6,149 bases of DNA from Planctomycetaceae bacterium (GCA_031278315.1 JAITKS010000148.1:1-6149), one strand, 5' to 3'; positions 1 through 6,124 are shown, numbered from the stretch's first letter. Notes: generated from the sequence alone by a model not told the origin. A program made the numbers and translations.

Positions 1-132
1 TCTTGTTCTATTATCGAACTTATACCTAGACAAAGTTTAACGTTTAAAAATTTTTTCTTTAAGATTTATACTTACAAATATCTAATTGTAATTATTGTAA
101 CAATAATAGCGGTTATAGCAGTTAGTGGTTAG
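1..132 (+). CDS. Possible C-terminal end of an upstream protein with a membrane segment (partial)
   Basis: Frame 1 is open from the window edge for 43 codons and stops at TAG 130-132. Its last part (KYLIVIIVTIIAVIAVSG) is strongly hydrophobic and would make one transmembrane helix, preceded by a lysine- and aromatic-rich stretch. The stop codon lies inside the heptamer repeat array that begins at 121, so the last few residues would be repeat-encoded. No family is recognised. In sequence this AT-rich a 43-codon open frame in one of six frames arises by chance fairly often, and hydrophobic residues are what T-rich codons give, so this may not be a gene. The start and most of the protein would lie outside the window. 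Confidence 0.2.
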   Translation, partial: SCSIIELIPRQSLTFKNFFFKIYTYKYLIVIIVTIIAVIAVSG

Positions 133-169
133 TGGTCAGTGGTCAGTGGTTAGTGGTTAGTGGTTAGTT
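121..169. repeat. Heptamer tandem array, 7 units of GTYAGTG
   Basis: Seven consecutive 7-bp units fill this stretch without gaps: GTTAGTG, GTTAGTG, GTCAGTG, GTCAGTG, GTTAGTG, GTTAGTG and a last GTTAGTT. The only variation is a T/C change in units 3 and 4 and the final base of unit 7. It is much richer in G than its surroundings. Arrays of this wording are, from memory, scattered in intergenic DNA of many environmental bacteria. No function is assigned. Confidence 0.9.
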
Positions 170-216
170 CGCATGCGGAAATTATTACGGATTCTACATT
201 CGAATCAATAATTACT

Positions 217-241
217 ATTCTGTAATCCTGTTTATCCTGTC
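217..241. repeat. Short 8-9 bp period repeat of ATCCTGT
   Basis: Three units follow one another: ATTCTGTA (217-224), ATCCTGTTT (225-233) and ATCCTGTC (234-241). The core ATCCTGT recurs at a 9-bp period. The wording resembles a short repeat that I recall from intergenic regions of unrelated bacterial genomes; this is not verified here. Confidence 0.65.
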
Positions 242-261
242 AAAAAAAATATTTTAGCCGT

Positions 262-339
262 CGGGAACGCAGGCGTCCCGCCTGCATCTTTTTTGTACAA
301 AAAATGCCTAAAGATGCGGTCGAGACGACCGCGTTCCCG
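262..339. repeat. Composite palindromic element resembling a bidirectional terminator
   Basis: The outer arms CGGGAACGC (262-270) and GCGTTCCCG (331-339) are perfect reverse complements. Inside are two perfect 7-3-7 hairpins, GCAGGCG-TCC-CGCCTGC (269-285) and GCGGTCG-AGA-CGACCGC (316-332). GCATCTTT (284-291) is the reverse complement of AAAGATGC (310-317), and the centre is a 16-bp palindrome of T6-GTAC-A6 (289-304). The element is therefore two diverged copies of one hairpin unit facing each other. On the plus strand the first hairpin is followed by ATC and six T; on the minus strand the other hairpin is followed by ATCTTT. Each half thus resembles a Rho-independent terminator. It is far more GC-rich than its flanks. 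A REP/MITE-like mobile palindrome is an equally good reading. Confidence 0.75.
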
Positions 340-352
340 CAAAAAAATAAAT

Positions 353-371
353 TATTCCACTGATATATTAC
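353..371 (+). repeat. Left arm of a 19-bp perfect inverted repeat
   Basis: TATTCCACTGATATATTAC here is the exact reverse complement of 6065-6083 at the other end of the window. The pair brackets the GNAT gene, mfd and the tRNA gene. A diverged copy lies at 475-494. Sequence beyond the 19 bp does not match clearly. Confidence 0.8.
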
Positions 372-403
372 AATTAACCTAAAATTTCAACCTAAAATTT
401 TAA

Positions 404-459
404 ACACGAAATACACGAACTACACAAAAATGATCTAAAAAACCTTTTGTGTTTTTCGT
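404..459. repeat. ACACGAA 9-bp period array with an imperfect hairpin
   Basis: Three 9-bp units run from 404 to 430: ACACGAAAT, ACACGAACT, ACACAAAAA. ACACAAAA (422-429) is complementary to TTTTGTGT (445-452), and ACGAA (415-419) to TTCGT (455-459), across a 2-base internal loop, giving an imperfect 13-bp hairpin. The wording suggests a decayed member of a dispersed repeat family rather than a terminator, since no T-run follows the stem directly. Just upstream, AACCTAAAATTT occurs twice at a 13-bp period (376-387 and 389-400). Confidence 0.6.
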
Positions 460-474
460 ATTAGAAACAAAAAA

Positions 475-494
475 TTTCACCTTATATATTACAA
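475..494 (+). repeat. Diverged copy of the 19-bp repeat
   Basis: Compared with 354-373 this stretch matches at 16 of 20 positions, including an unbroken 11-base ATATATTACAA. Because the conserved part is AT-rich, chance similarity cannot be excluded. The rest of 475-613 is AT-rich with a short ATTCAC duplication (524-535) and nothing else recognisable apart from the promoter candidate. Confidence 0.35.
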
Positions 495-561
495 AATTTA
501 TAAATTTCCATTTATAATATTACATTCACATTCACAATTACAATAACTAATAACATAGTTT

Positions 562-589
562 TTGAGTACGTTGTGTATATTACTATTAT
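562..589 (+). promoter_or_regulatory. Candidate sigma-70-like promoter for the GNAT gene
   Basis: TTGAGT (562-567) and TATTAT (584-589) are separated by 16 bases and match the -35 and -10 consensus at 4/6 and 5/6 positions. Transcription would start near 596, leaving a leader of about 18 bases. The region is so AT-rich that such pairs are expected by chance, and promoter rules in the presumed host group are poorly known. Confidence 0.3.
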
Positions 590-613
590 TTTTATAAAAG
601 ATTAAATTAATTC

Positions 614-1615
614 ATGCTTACAGTTCGTTCTTTTCGCAATGAGGATCCGCCGCGGCTTTTATCACTTTGGCGTAAAAGTCAGTTACGTGGTAATCGTGCG
701 AAGTTGATGCCGTTGTCGATGAGCATATTGCAATCGCAGATTCTTGGGATACCGTTTTTTGATCCGCATTCGATTTGGCTCGCCTTTGCGGAAGATAAAG
801 CGGTCGGTTACATTCATACGTGTTTTTCGCCGAATGAATCCCGATCGGGATTTACGAATGACAGCGGACATATTTGTTTTATCGCTGTTGATCCGTCTTA
901 CAACGATGCCATACTCTGTGCGCGAGTTTTGATTCGGGCTGGAACACAATATTTACGGGAGCGTAATGTCAAAGAAATTTTCGGCGGTTCAATAAGACCA
1001 TTACCTGCACCGCCGTTTTATACCGGATTTTACGGCGGCGGCGAAGCAATAGGGTTCTTTGATTCTGATGTTCATATTGCTCAAGCGTTTCTCGAATCGG
1101 GTTATGTTGCGAAAGCGAATACGATTCGTTATTCATTGAGATTATCCGGATACATTCCGCCGGTTACAATAAATACTGTCGGATGGCGGCAGAATCTTAC
1201 GCTGATGTTTAATACCGCACCGGTTACAAATAATTGGTGGGAATCATGTTCGTTAGCTCATTTCGATTATATCGACGTAACCGCATATTTGAACTCGTCG
1301 GGTAAACCAATTTCAAGGGCAAGAGTTCGTATCGCAAATCCAATGCCCGAAGAAAACGGTGTAGATTTCGGAAGTATGTATGTCGAATCATGGGATGCAA
1401 CTCTGACTGATATTAGAGTGCATCCTGAATATCATCAAAGCGGTGTCGGTGCTTATACGCTTGGAGAAATGTTACGTCAACTAGTTGCTCAAAAGATGGT
1501 AACAAGAATTGAAGCGCATGTCATGGAAGAAACAAAATCATTAAATATGTTATTGTTGGCAATGAAATGGGAAAAAATTGATACCGGAAAAATATATTAT
1601 AAATCATTTGATTGA
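614..1615 (+). CDS. Tandem-GNAT acetyltransferase-like protein
   Basis: The 333-residue product appears to hold two GNAT (GCN5-related N-acetyltransferase) folds. The C-terminal module (about 185-333) carries a clear acetyl-CoA motif A: IRVHPEYHQSGVGAY, with the Q275-x-x-G-x-A pyrophosphate-binding loop at 275-280, followed by a motif-B-like segment (NMLLLAMKWEKID). The N-terminal module (about 1-175) has the matching strand IAVDPSYNDA (90-99), but its glycines are replaced, so it probably does not bind acetyl-CoA and may be structural. A PFYTGFYGGGE motif (134-144) joins the modules and recalls a GNAT family I associate with planctomycetes. No signal peptide or membrane segment is seen, so it should be cytosolic. 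The substrate is unknown. ATG 614 is the first start after an in-frame TAA at 608-610. No good Shine-Dalgarno sequence is present, only AAAAG 13 bases upstream. Tandem GNAT architecture also occurs in mycothiol synthase, but nothing here supports that reaction. Confidence 0.85.
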   Translation: MLTVRSFRNEDPPRLLSLWRKSQLRGNRAKLMPLSMSILQSQILGIPFFDPHSIWLAFAEDKAVGYIHTCFSPNESRSGFTNDSGHICFIAVDPSYNDAILCARVLIRAGTQYLRERNVKEIFGGSIRPLPAPPFYTGFYGGGEAIGFFDSDVHIAQAFLESGYVAKANTIRYSLRLSGYIPPVTINTVGWRQNLTLMFNTAPVTNNWWESCSLAHFDYIDVTAYLNSSGKPISRARVRIANPMPEENGVDFGSMYVESWDATLTDIRVHPEYHQSGVGAYTLGEMLRQLVAQKMVTRIEAHVMEETKSLNMLLLAMKWEKIDTGKIYYKSFD

Positions 1616-1651
1616 GTATATTTTTCATACCGGAAATTTCAGAAATATATT

Positions 1652-1679
1652 AGTTGAATTTTTGTTTTTCAACTTTTTT
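1652..1679 (+). terminator. Weak Rho-independent terminator candidate after the GNAT gene
   Basis: AGTTGAA (1652-1658) pairs perfectly with TTCAACT (1668-1674) around a 9-base T-rich loop, and the stem runs into six T (1674-1679). It begins 37 bases after the GNAT stop. The stem is short and AT-rich, so efficiency would be modest. Its position fits ending the GNAT transcript before mfd. Confidence 0.45.
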
Positions 1680-1734
1680 GGTGTGACGAATTTTAGGTAT
1701 TAATCAAACCAGCTATGAAAGGGCAATCGGATTA

Positions 1735-1762
1735 TTGGCTCATAATAAACGTAATGTAGAAT
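1735..1762 (+). promoter_or_regulatory. Candidate sigma-70-like promoter for mfd
   Basis: TTGGCT (1735-1740) and TAGAAT (1757-1762) are 16 bases apart, with 4/6 and 5/6 consensus matches. Transcription would begin near 1769 and give a leader of roughly 124 bases that contains the TGAACG repeats. The placement after the terminator candidate supports separate transcription of mfd, but the boxes alone are not decisive. Confidence 0.3.
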
Positions 1763-1816
1763 GAATCTTATTTTTCTTAACTAAACAACAACAACATCAA
1801 TTTAACAATTAAAACA

Positions 1817-1849
1817 TGAACGTTCACAAAATAAAAAAATCTGTGAACG
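1817..1849 (+). promoter_or_regulatory. TGAACG half-site cluster / leader hairpin upstream of mfd
   Basis: A perfect 10-bp palindrome TGAACGTTCA (1817-1826) overlaps a perfect 8-bp inverted repeat CGTTCACA (1821-1828) / TGTGAACG (1842-1849) with a 13-base A-rich spacer. TGAACG thus occurs three times in alternating orientation, 43 bases before the mfd start. No T-run follows, so it is not an intrinsic terminator. It could be a repressor operator or an mRNA leader hairpin; which protein might bind it cannot be told. Confidence 0.4.
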
Positions 1850-1873
1850 GCTGCAAAATCAGAAATAATTAGA

Positions 1874-1880
1874 AAGGGGT
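1874..1880 (+). promoter_or_regulatory. Ribosome binding site of mfd
   Basis: AAGGGGT resembles the AGGAGGT consensus, with one G-U pair to the anti-Shine-Dalgarno sequence. It lies 12 bases before TTG 1893 but 30 bases before the in-frame ATG 1911. This spacing favours the TTG start. Confidence 0.55.
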
Positions 1881-1892
1881 AACACTGCTGAA

Positions 1893-4800
1893 TTGTTACA
1901 AACGTTCTCTATGTGCGAATCTTATCCGAATTTTTCAAAGTTACTTGCTGCAAACGGCAATTTTCATAAAATCGCCAAACTACTACGCAATGGGACAGCA
2001 ATTTCTATTGACGGCGCAATTGGTTCATCGCGTGCGCTTGCGATTTCTGCGCTTGCGCAATCTGGTAATTGTCCTTTGTTGGTTGTGGTTCCTAATCAAG
2101 ACGATTTTGAACGTATTACTTACGATCTCGAACAATTTACTAACGATGATTCCATTTCGATTATTCGATTTCCGCAACTGCGGGAATTACCTGTAAAAAA
2201 TCCTTCCGCCGAATCGCAAAAGAATAACGTAACGAATATTCATAGCACACAAAATAATGACGATGACATTCAAACTGAAAATGATTATTTAGATGACGAA
2301 TTCTCTTTCCATTTACAAACAGATGAAATTTTCGGTGAACGAATTCGTATAATTAAAATTTTATCTGAGCAGCAGAGTTATATTATTGTTACAACAATTG
2401 CTTCGCTTATGCAACCGTTACCGCCTGTTAAGTTGCTTAATTCTTATACTCTTTCGCTTGCTGTAGGTTCGCAAATTGATATGGATCAATTGCGGTCGAA
2501 ATTGATTCGTGCCGGTTATCATTCTACATCTGCGGTAGAGTTATCGGGTGAGTTTGCGGTTCGAGGTTACATCATTGATATTTTTGCACCGGATTGGGAG
2601 AAACCGATACGAATCGAATTTTTCGGCGACGAGATAGAATCGATTCGTCAATTTGACATATCGAATCAACGATCGTTAAATTCTGTACAAAAAATCAATT
2701 TAACTTGGCTGCCGCCGCCGGAATCAATTGGTGCGGCTCTACTTGATCACTTGCCCGAAAACTTGCCGATTGTACTTTGCGAGTTGAATGAATTAAAATC
2801 ACAAGGCGAAATTTATTTCGAACGCGCAGAAAATCAAGAGATTCTAAAAAACGTTACTGATTTATTGAAAATAATAGTAAAGCATCCTTTAGCAACAATT
2901 TCATTTTTAGCCGAAGGTAAAGAAGAAAATCATTTTCATTTACCGGTACTGTCAGTAGAGAGATTTTGCGGAGGTCTTGAAACTATACAGGTTGAACTAA
3001 ACAGAACTGACTACGGACAGATTTATATTTTTTGTCACACGCAGGCGGAAACAACTCGTTTAACGGAACTTTTCGCAGATTTAATACCAACTAAATCGGG
3101 ACGTTTGCATTATATTACAGGTCAAATTACTGCCGGATTTGAAATACAATTACCGGCTTTTAAAAATACCGAAAATACTGAAAATACCGGAAATATCGTA
3201 ACGAAAATTCCTAATGAAAACACGGACAAAGAAATTTCACCTCTCACAAAAAAACTTAAAATTCTAAAAGCAAAAAAAACAGCTGACAAATCGGCGGGTA
3301 TAAATCAAGCGGATCGAGTCGATACGGATGATTTAATGTCTGAGTCTGTTGTTAGCGGCGGGACAATTAATTTTTTTATTCTCTCATCGAATGAATTATT
3401 TTTGCGTAGTGATATTCGTCGTCCGAAACAGCGTCATTTAAGCCGGGTATTGGATTCGTTTCTTGATCTTAAACCCGGCGATTTTGTTGTTCATGTTTCT
3501 CACGGCATAGCGCGGTTTCGCGGAATAGAAATATTGACTCGTGTACAGCAGGAGGAAGAACATTTACGTCTTGAATTTGCGGATTCGCAAGCTCTGTTAG
3601 TACCTATTTCTAAAATTAGCATGGTACAGAAATATATTGGCGGAATGCGTTCTGCTCCGCGTCTTTCGTCTTTAAGCGGGAGCAGATGGTTTAATCAAAA
3701 GAATGCAGCGAGCGACGCCGTGTTTGATTTCGCAAGCGACATGATTGAACTTCAGGCAATACGTAATTCTGCCGCAGGAATTTCTTTTCCGTATGATTCG
3801 GATTGGCAAAATATCCTTGAATCATCTTTTTCGTTTAAGGAGACTCCTGATCAATTGACGGCGATAGAAGCAGTAAAAAACGATATGCAGCTTTCACGCC
3901 CAATGGATAGATTACTTTGCGGCGACGTCGGATTCGGAAAAACTGAAGTCGCTATTCGTGCCGCTTTTAAGGCTGTCGATGCAGGTTATCAAGTTGCTGT
4001 ACTTGTGCCGACAACAATTTTAGCCGAACAACATGCAAATACTTTCAGCGAAAGAATGAGTGAATTTCCTGTAACAATAAATGCGTTATCGCGATTCCAA
4101 CAACGAAAAAAACAACAACAAATTATTGAAGACATCGCTTCGGGAAAAGTTGACATCGTTATCGGAACGCACAGAATTTTGTCGCGGGAAATTTCATTTC
4201 GGAATCTCGGATTAGTTATTATTGATGAGGAACAGCGGTTCGGCGTGAATCACAAAGAAAGATTGAAACAATTTCGCGAATCAGTTGACGTACTGACAAT
4301 GACAGCAACTCCAATACCAAGAACGTTACATTTTTCTTTGCTTGGAATACGTGAAATTTCAAATTTAGAAACTCCGCCCGAAGACCGCTTACCTGTCGAA
4401 ACGCATGTAATACGATTCGATAATGAGATTATTCGGATGGTAATATTGCGTGAAATTAATCGAGGCGGACAGATTTTTTTCGTGCATAACCGTATAGCTG
4501 ATTTAGATGAGTTGACGAAACGTTTACAGAAAATTGTACCGGAAGTCCGTATTGAAATCGGTCATGCCGGAATGAGTACAGATGAGTTGGAAAATGTGAT
4601 GCATCGATTTATAAATCATGAATTTGACATGTTAGTTAGTACGACAATTATAGAAAGCGGACTGGATATTCCAAATGCGAATACAATATTTATTGACGAA
4701 GCGAATCATTATGGTCTTGCTGATTTGCATCAATTACGCGGGCGGGTTGGCCGATTTAAGTATCAAGCGTATTGTTATTTAGTTTTGCCGGTAATTCAAT

Positions 4801-5486
4801 CGTTGACGTCGCAAGCGGCGAAGCGTCTGACTGCGATAAAGGAATATGCAAAGTTAGGAAGCGGTTTTCATATTGCCATGCGCGATTTAGAAATCCGCGG
4901 TGCCGGAAATATATTAGGTGTGCAGCAAAGCGGACATATCGCAGCTGTCGGATATGAAATGTATTGTCAATTGTTGGAATCAGCAATAAGAACAATAAAA
5001 AAAATGCCGCAAAAAATTTCAATTGAAGTTGACGTAGAATTACCAGGATTGATTTTAATTCCAATGACGTATATCGCAGATTACAGAATAAAAATAGACA
5101 TTTATCGACGCTTATCAAGAATAACAACTTTGGAAGATTGTCACGACATCCGAAATGAAATGATAGACAGATTCGGAAAACCGCCTATTGAAGTAGAAAG
5201 ATTACTAATTCGCGCAAGAATAAAAATTATCGCGCATAGTTATTCAATTAGGTCTGTGAGATTAAAAGGCGGACTAATAAATGACAACGGATATGTCGTT
5301 ATAGAATATACAACACAAGATTCAATTAAGAAATTAAAAAGTAAATTATTGAAACAAAAAATCGAATTAAGAATAACAGAAGACGATCAAAAAGCATATA
5401 TTCCCTTTCCCGCAAAAATGACTTCAAACAGTAATCCCGATGATATTTTGCAATTCGTTCTAAATATATTTCAAAATGCAAATTAA
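1893..5486 (+). CDS. mfd: Transcription-repair coupling factor Mfd
   Basis: This 1197-residue protein is a complete Mfd, the ATP-driven DNA translocase that removes RNA polymerase stalled at template-strand lesions and recruits UvrA for nucleotide excision repair. The N-terminal UvrB-like module (about 1-260) ends with GEFAVRG (219-225) and FFGDEIES (243-250). The RNA-polymerase-interacting CarD-like domain spans about 524-586 (LKPGDFVVHVSHGIARF). The RecG-like motor follows: Q-motif ETPDQ (650-654), Walker A GDVGFGKT (677-684), DEEQ box (778-781), TATPIPRT (804-811) and motif VI QLRGRVGR (947-954). The TRG translocation region (989-1009) and the C-terminal TRCF domain (about 1040-1150) complete it. 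All key helicase residues are present. Two hydrophilic insertions (about 104-140 and 424-490) help explain a length above the 1148 residues of E. coli Mfd. TTG 1893 is preferred by its ribosome binding site, with an in-frame stop at 1866; ATG 1911 is the alternative, six codons shorter. Confidence 0.97.
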   Translation: MLQTFSMCESYPNFSKLLAANGNFHKIAKLLRNGTAISIDGAIGSSRALAISALAQSGNCPLLVVVPNQDDFERITYDLEQFTNDDSISIIRFPQLRELPVKNPSAESQKNNVTNIHSTQNNDDDIQTENDYLDDEFSFHLQTDEIFGERIRIIKILSEQQSYIIVTTIASLMQPLPPVKLLNSYTLSLAVGSQIDMDQLRSKLIRAGYHSTSAVELSGEFAVRGYIIDIFAPDWEKPIRIEFFGDEIESIRQFDISNQRSLNSVQKINLTWLPPPESIGAALLDHLPENLPIVLCELNELKSQGEIYFERAENQEILKNVTDLLKIIVKHPLATISFLAEGKEENHFHLPVLSVERFCGGLETIQVELNRTDYGQIYIFCHTQAETTRLTELFADLIPTKSGRLHYITGQITAGFEIQLPAFKNTENTENTGNIVTKIPNENTDKEISPLTKKLKILKAKKTADKSAGINQADRVDTDDLMSESVVSGGTINFFILSSNELFLRSDIRRPKQRHLSRVLDSFLDLKPGDFVVHVSHGIARFRGIEILTRVQQEEEHLRLEFADSQALLVPISKISMVQKYIGGMRSAPRLSSLSGSRWFNQKNAASDAVFDFASDMIELQAIRNSAAGISFPYDSDWQNILESSFSFKETPDQLTAIEAVKNDMQLSRPMDRLLCGDVGFGKTEVAIRAAFKAVDAGYQVAVLVPTTILAEQHANTFSERMSEFPVTINALSRFQQRKKQQQIIEDIASGKVDIVIGTHRILSREISFRNLGLVIIDEEQRFGVNHKERLKQFRESVDVLTMTATPIPRTLHFSLLGIREISNLETPPEDRLPVETHVIRFDNEIIRMVILREINRGGQIFFVHNRIADLDELTKRLQKIVPEVRIEIGHAGMSTDELENVMHRFINHEFDMLVSTTIIESGLDIPNANTIFIDEANHYGLADLHQLRGRVGRFKYQAYCYLVLPVIQSLTSQAAKRLTAIKEYAKLGSGFHIAMRDLEIRGAGNILGVQQSGHIAAVGYEMYCQLLESAIRTIKKMPQKISIEVDVELPGLILIPMTYIADYRIKIDIYRRLSRITTLEDCHDIRNEMIDRFGKPPIEVERLLIRARIKIIAHSYSIRSVRLKGGLINDNGYVVIEYTTQDSIKKLKSKLLKQKIELRITEDDQKAYIPFPAKMTSNSNPDDILQFVLNIFQNAN
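3163..3198 (+). repeat. 9-bp tandem repeat inside mfd
   Basis: Four in-frame 9-bp units (AAAATACCG, AAAATACTG, AAAATACCG, GAAATATCG) encode NTENTENTGNI at residues 425-435 of Mfd. They open a polar, lysine- and aspartate-rich stretch (about 424-490) with no resemblance to a folded domain, just before the strand leading to the polymerase-interacting domain. The unit length of three codons keeps the frame whatever the copy number. Confidence 0.75.
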
Positions 5487-5525
5487 GTAATGAATAAATC
5501 CAGTTATATTTCAGTAAAGACACAA

Positions 5526-5597
5526 TACCTTGTACCTTGATATATCATTTTTTATTTTTTGTAACGAAAAAGATAATTGTTCACGCATAACGAAAAA
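5526..5597. repeat. Minor short repeats in the gap after mfd
   Basis: TACCTTG occurs twice in tandem (5526-5539), and TAACGAAAAA occurs at 5562-5571 and 5588-5597. No convincing intrinsic terminator for mfd is seen between 5487 and 5640; only A/T-only stems can be drawn. No coding sequence is recognised in this stretch. Confidence 0.4.
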
Positions 5598-5647
5598 TAA
5601 AACCGAATTTTAAAGTACAATGAGTATATCTCTACAGACATTATCAC

Positions 5648-5727
5648 ACCCCGAAGGGGTATCTCCAATATAGCCGTGCGCGGTGTACTCACCACACACG
5701 GAATCAATTCATCACACACGGAATCAA
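5648..5727. repeat. REP-like palindromic repeat between convergent mfd and tRNA-Phe
   Basis: It begins with a 5-3-5 hairpin ACCCC-GAA-GGGGT (5648-5660). A second hairpin follows: CCGTGCGCGGTG (5674-5685) pairs with CACCACACACGG (5690-5701) over a TACT loop, with two C-A mismatches in 12 positions. The right arm plus tail (CACCACACACGGAATCAA, 5690-5707) is repeated at 5710-5727 with one mismatch, at a 20-bp period. The GC-rich wording stands out against its flanks. Such elements often sit between convergent genes and can be moved by REP-associated transposases; none is encoded in this window. Confidence 0.65.
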
Positions 5728-5748
5728 ATTTTTACAAGATTCAGACAT

Positions 5749-5785
5749 AAAAAAATCCGGCTTGGTAATAATACCAAATCGGATT
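5749..5785 (-). terminator. Rho-independent terminator of tRNA-Phe
   Basis: Read on the minus strand, AATCCG and TTTGGTA segments fold back on TACCAA and CGGATT around a TTAT loop. This gives a 14-position stem with one A-C mismatch and one G-U pair, ending in seven T. It starts 3 bases after the tRNA 3' end, exactly where a single-gene tRNA transcript should stop. Confidence 0.8.
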
Positions 5786-5788
5786 AAA

Positions 5789-5861
<73 letters not shown>

Positions 5862-5912
5862 TTAATAAATCATATCAATCGTCTAAACTAAGTTTAAAAA
5901 CGAATGCGAAAA

Positions 5913-5940
5913 AGTATATCTTGAATCAAATAATCGTCAA
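5913..5940 (-). promoter_or_regulatory. Promoter of tRNA-Phe
   Basis: On the minus strand TTGACG (5940-5935) and TATACT (5918-5913) are 16 bases apart and each match the sigma-70 consensus at 5/6 positions. Transcription would start near 5906, giving a leader of about 45 bases to be trimmed by RNase P. This is the best promoter match in the window and is correctly placed for the tRNA. An odd palindrome TAAACT-A-AGTTTA (5884-5896) lies in the leader. Confidence 0.6.
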
Positions 5941-5941
5941 T

Positions 5942-5983
5942 GAGGGGGGGAAGGGGGAGAAGGGGGAGAGAGAAAAAAGAAAG
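5942..5983 (+). repeat. 42-base homopurine tract with G-quadruplex potential
   Basis: Every base from 5942 to 5983 is A or G on the plus strand. G-runs of 7 (5944-5950), 5 (5953-5957) and 5 (5962-5966) are followed by an A-rich half. Splitting the 7-run gives four G3 tracts with loops of about 1, 2 and 4 bases, which satisfies usual G-quadruplex rules; the whole tract could also form triplex DNA. It begins one base beyond the -35 box of the tRNA-Phe promoter. Confidence 0.7.
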
Positions 5984-5992
5984 TAATATTTC

Positions 5993-6014
5993 ATAACTGT
6001 TTTGCAGCAGTTAT
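5993..6014. repeat. Perfect 7-bp inverted repeat
   Basis: ATAACTG (5993-5999) and CAGTTAT (6008-6014) can form a hairpin with an 8-base loop. A run of seven T (6024-6030) begins nine bases after the stem, which is too far for a normal intrinsic terminator on the plus strand. Its role is unclear. Confidence 0.3.
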
Positions 6015-6064
6015 CAATTCCGATTTTTTTAATATACCAATTACACTTTAAAATTCGTTTTTTA

Positions 6065-6083
6065 GTAATATATCAGTGGAATA
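6065..6083 (-). repeat. Right arm of the 19-bp perfect inverted repeat
   Basis: GTAATATATCAGTGGAATA is the exact reverse complement of 353-371. The two arms are 5.7 kb apart and bracket all three well-supported genes. Neither arm has transposase-like coding sequence next to it in the window. Confidence 0.8.
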
Positions 6084-6097
6084 TTTTTTTTATTAAC

Positions 6098-6124
6098 CAC
6101 AGAGAACACAGAGAACACAGAGAA
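6098..6124. repeat. CACAGAGAA tandem array, three 9-bp units
   Basis: Three perfect 9-bp units, CACAGAGAA, follow each other directly, preceded by AAC and followed by ATCAGA. The phrase is one I recall from intergenic DNA of many unrelated environmental bacteria. The last 25 bases of the window after it hold nothing recognisable. Confidence 0.85.

Noticed and set aside
91..107. ATTATTG-TAA-CAATAAT hairpin
   Set aside because: The 7-bp stem is nearly all A-T, no T-run follows, and it lies within the possible upstream reading frame.
121..169. Heptamer array as a CRISPR or telomere-like structure
   Set aside because: Units are 7 bp and contiguous with no spacers, so it is not CRISPR, and nothing suggests a chromosome end.
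494..507. 14-bp palindrome AAATTTATAAATTT
   Set aside because: It consists only of A and T in a very AT-rich region, where such palindromes are expected by chance.
683..949. Minus-strand open frame of 88 codons inside the GNAT gene
   Set aside because: It lies wholly within the GNAT coding sequence, has no recognisable domain and no ribosome binding site; it is a shadow of the real gene.
1616..1892. Riboswitch or structured RNA in the mfd leader
   Set aside because: Apart from the TGAACG hairpin no set of stems matching a known riboswitch class can be seen, and the gap is mostly simple AT-rich sequence.
4756..5127. Minus-strand open frame of 123 codons inside mfd
   Set aside because: It overlaps conserved TRG and C-terminal parts of Mfd, and its leucine/phenylalanine-rich product is what reverse reading of AT-rich coding sequence gives.
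5991..6048. Minus-strand short open stretch ending IGILKKSELITAAKQL
   Set aside because: It looks protein-like but spans only 18 codons between stops, has no start, and no family is recognised; too short to call even a remnant.
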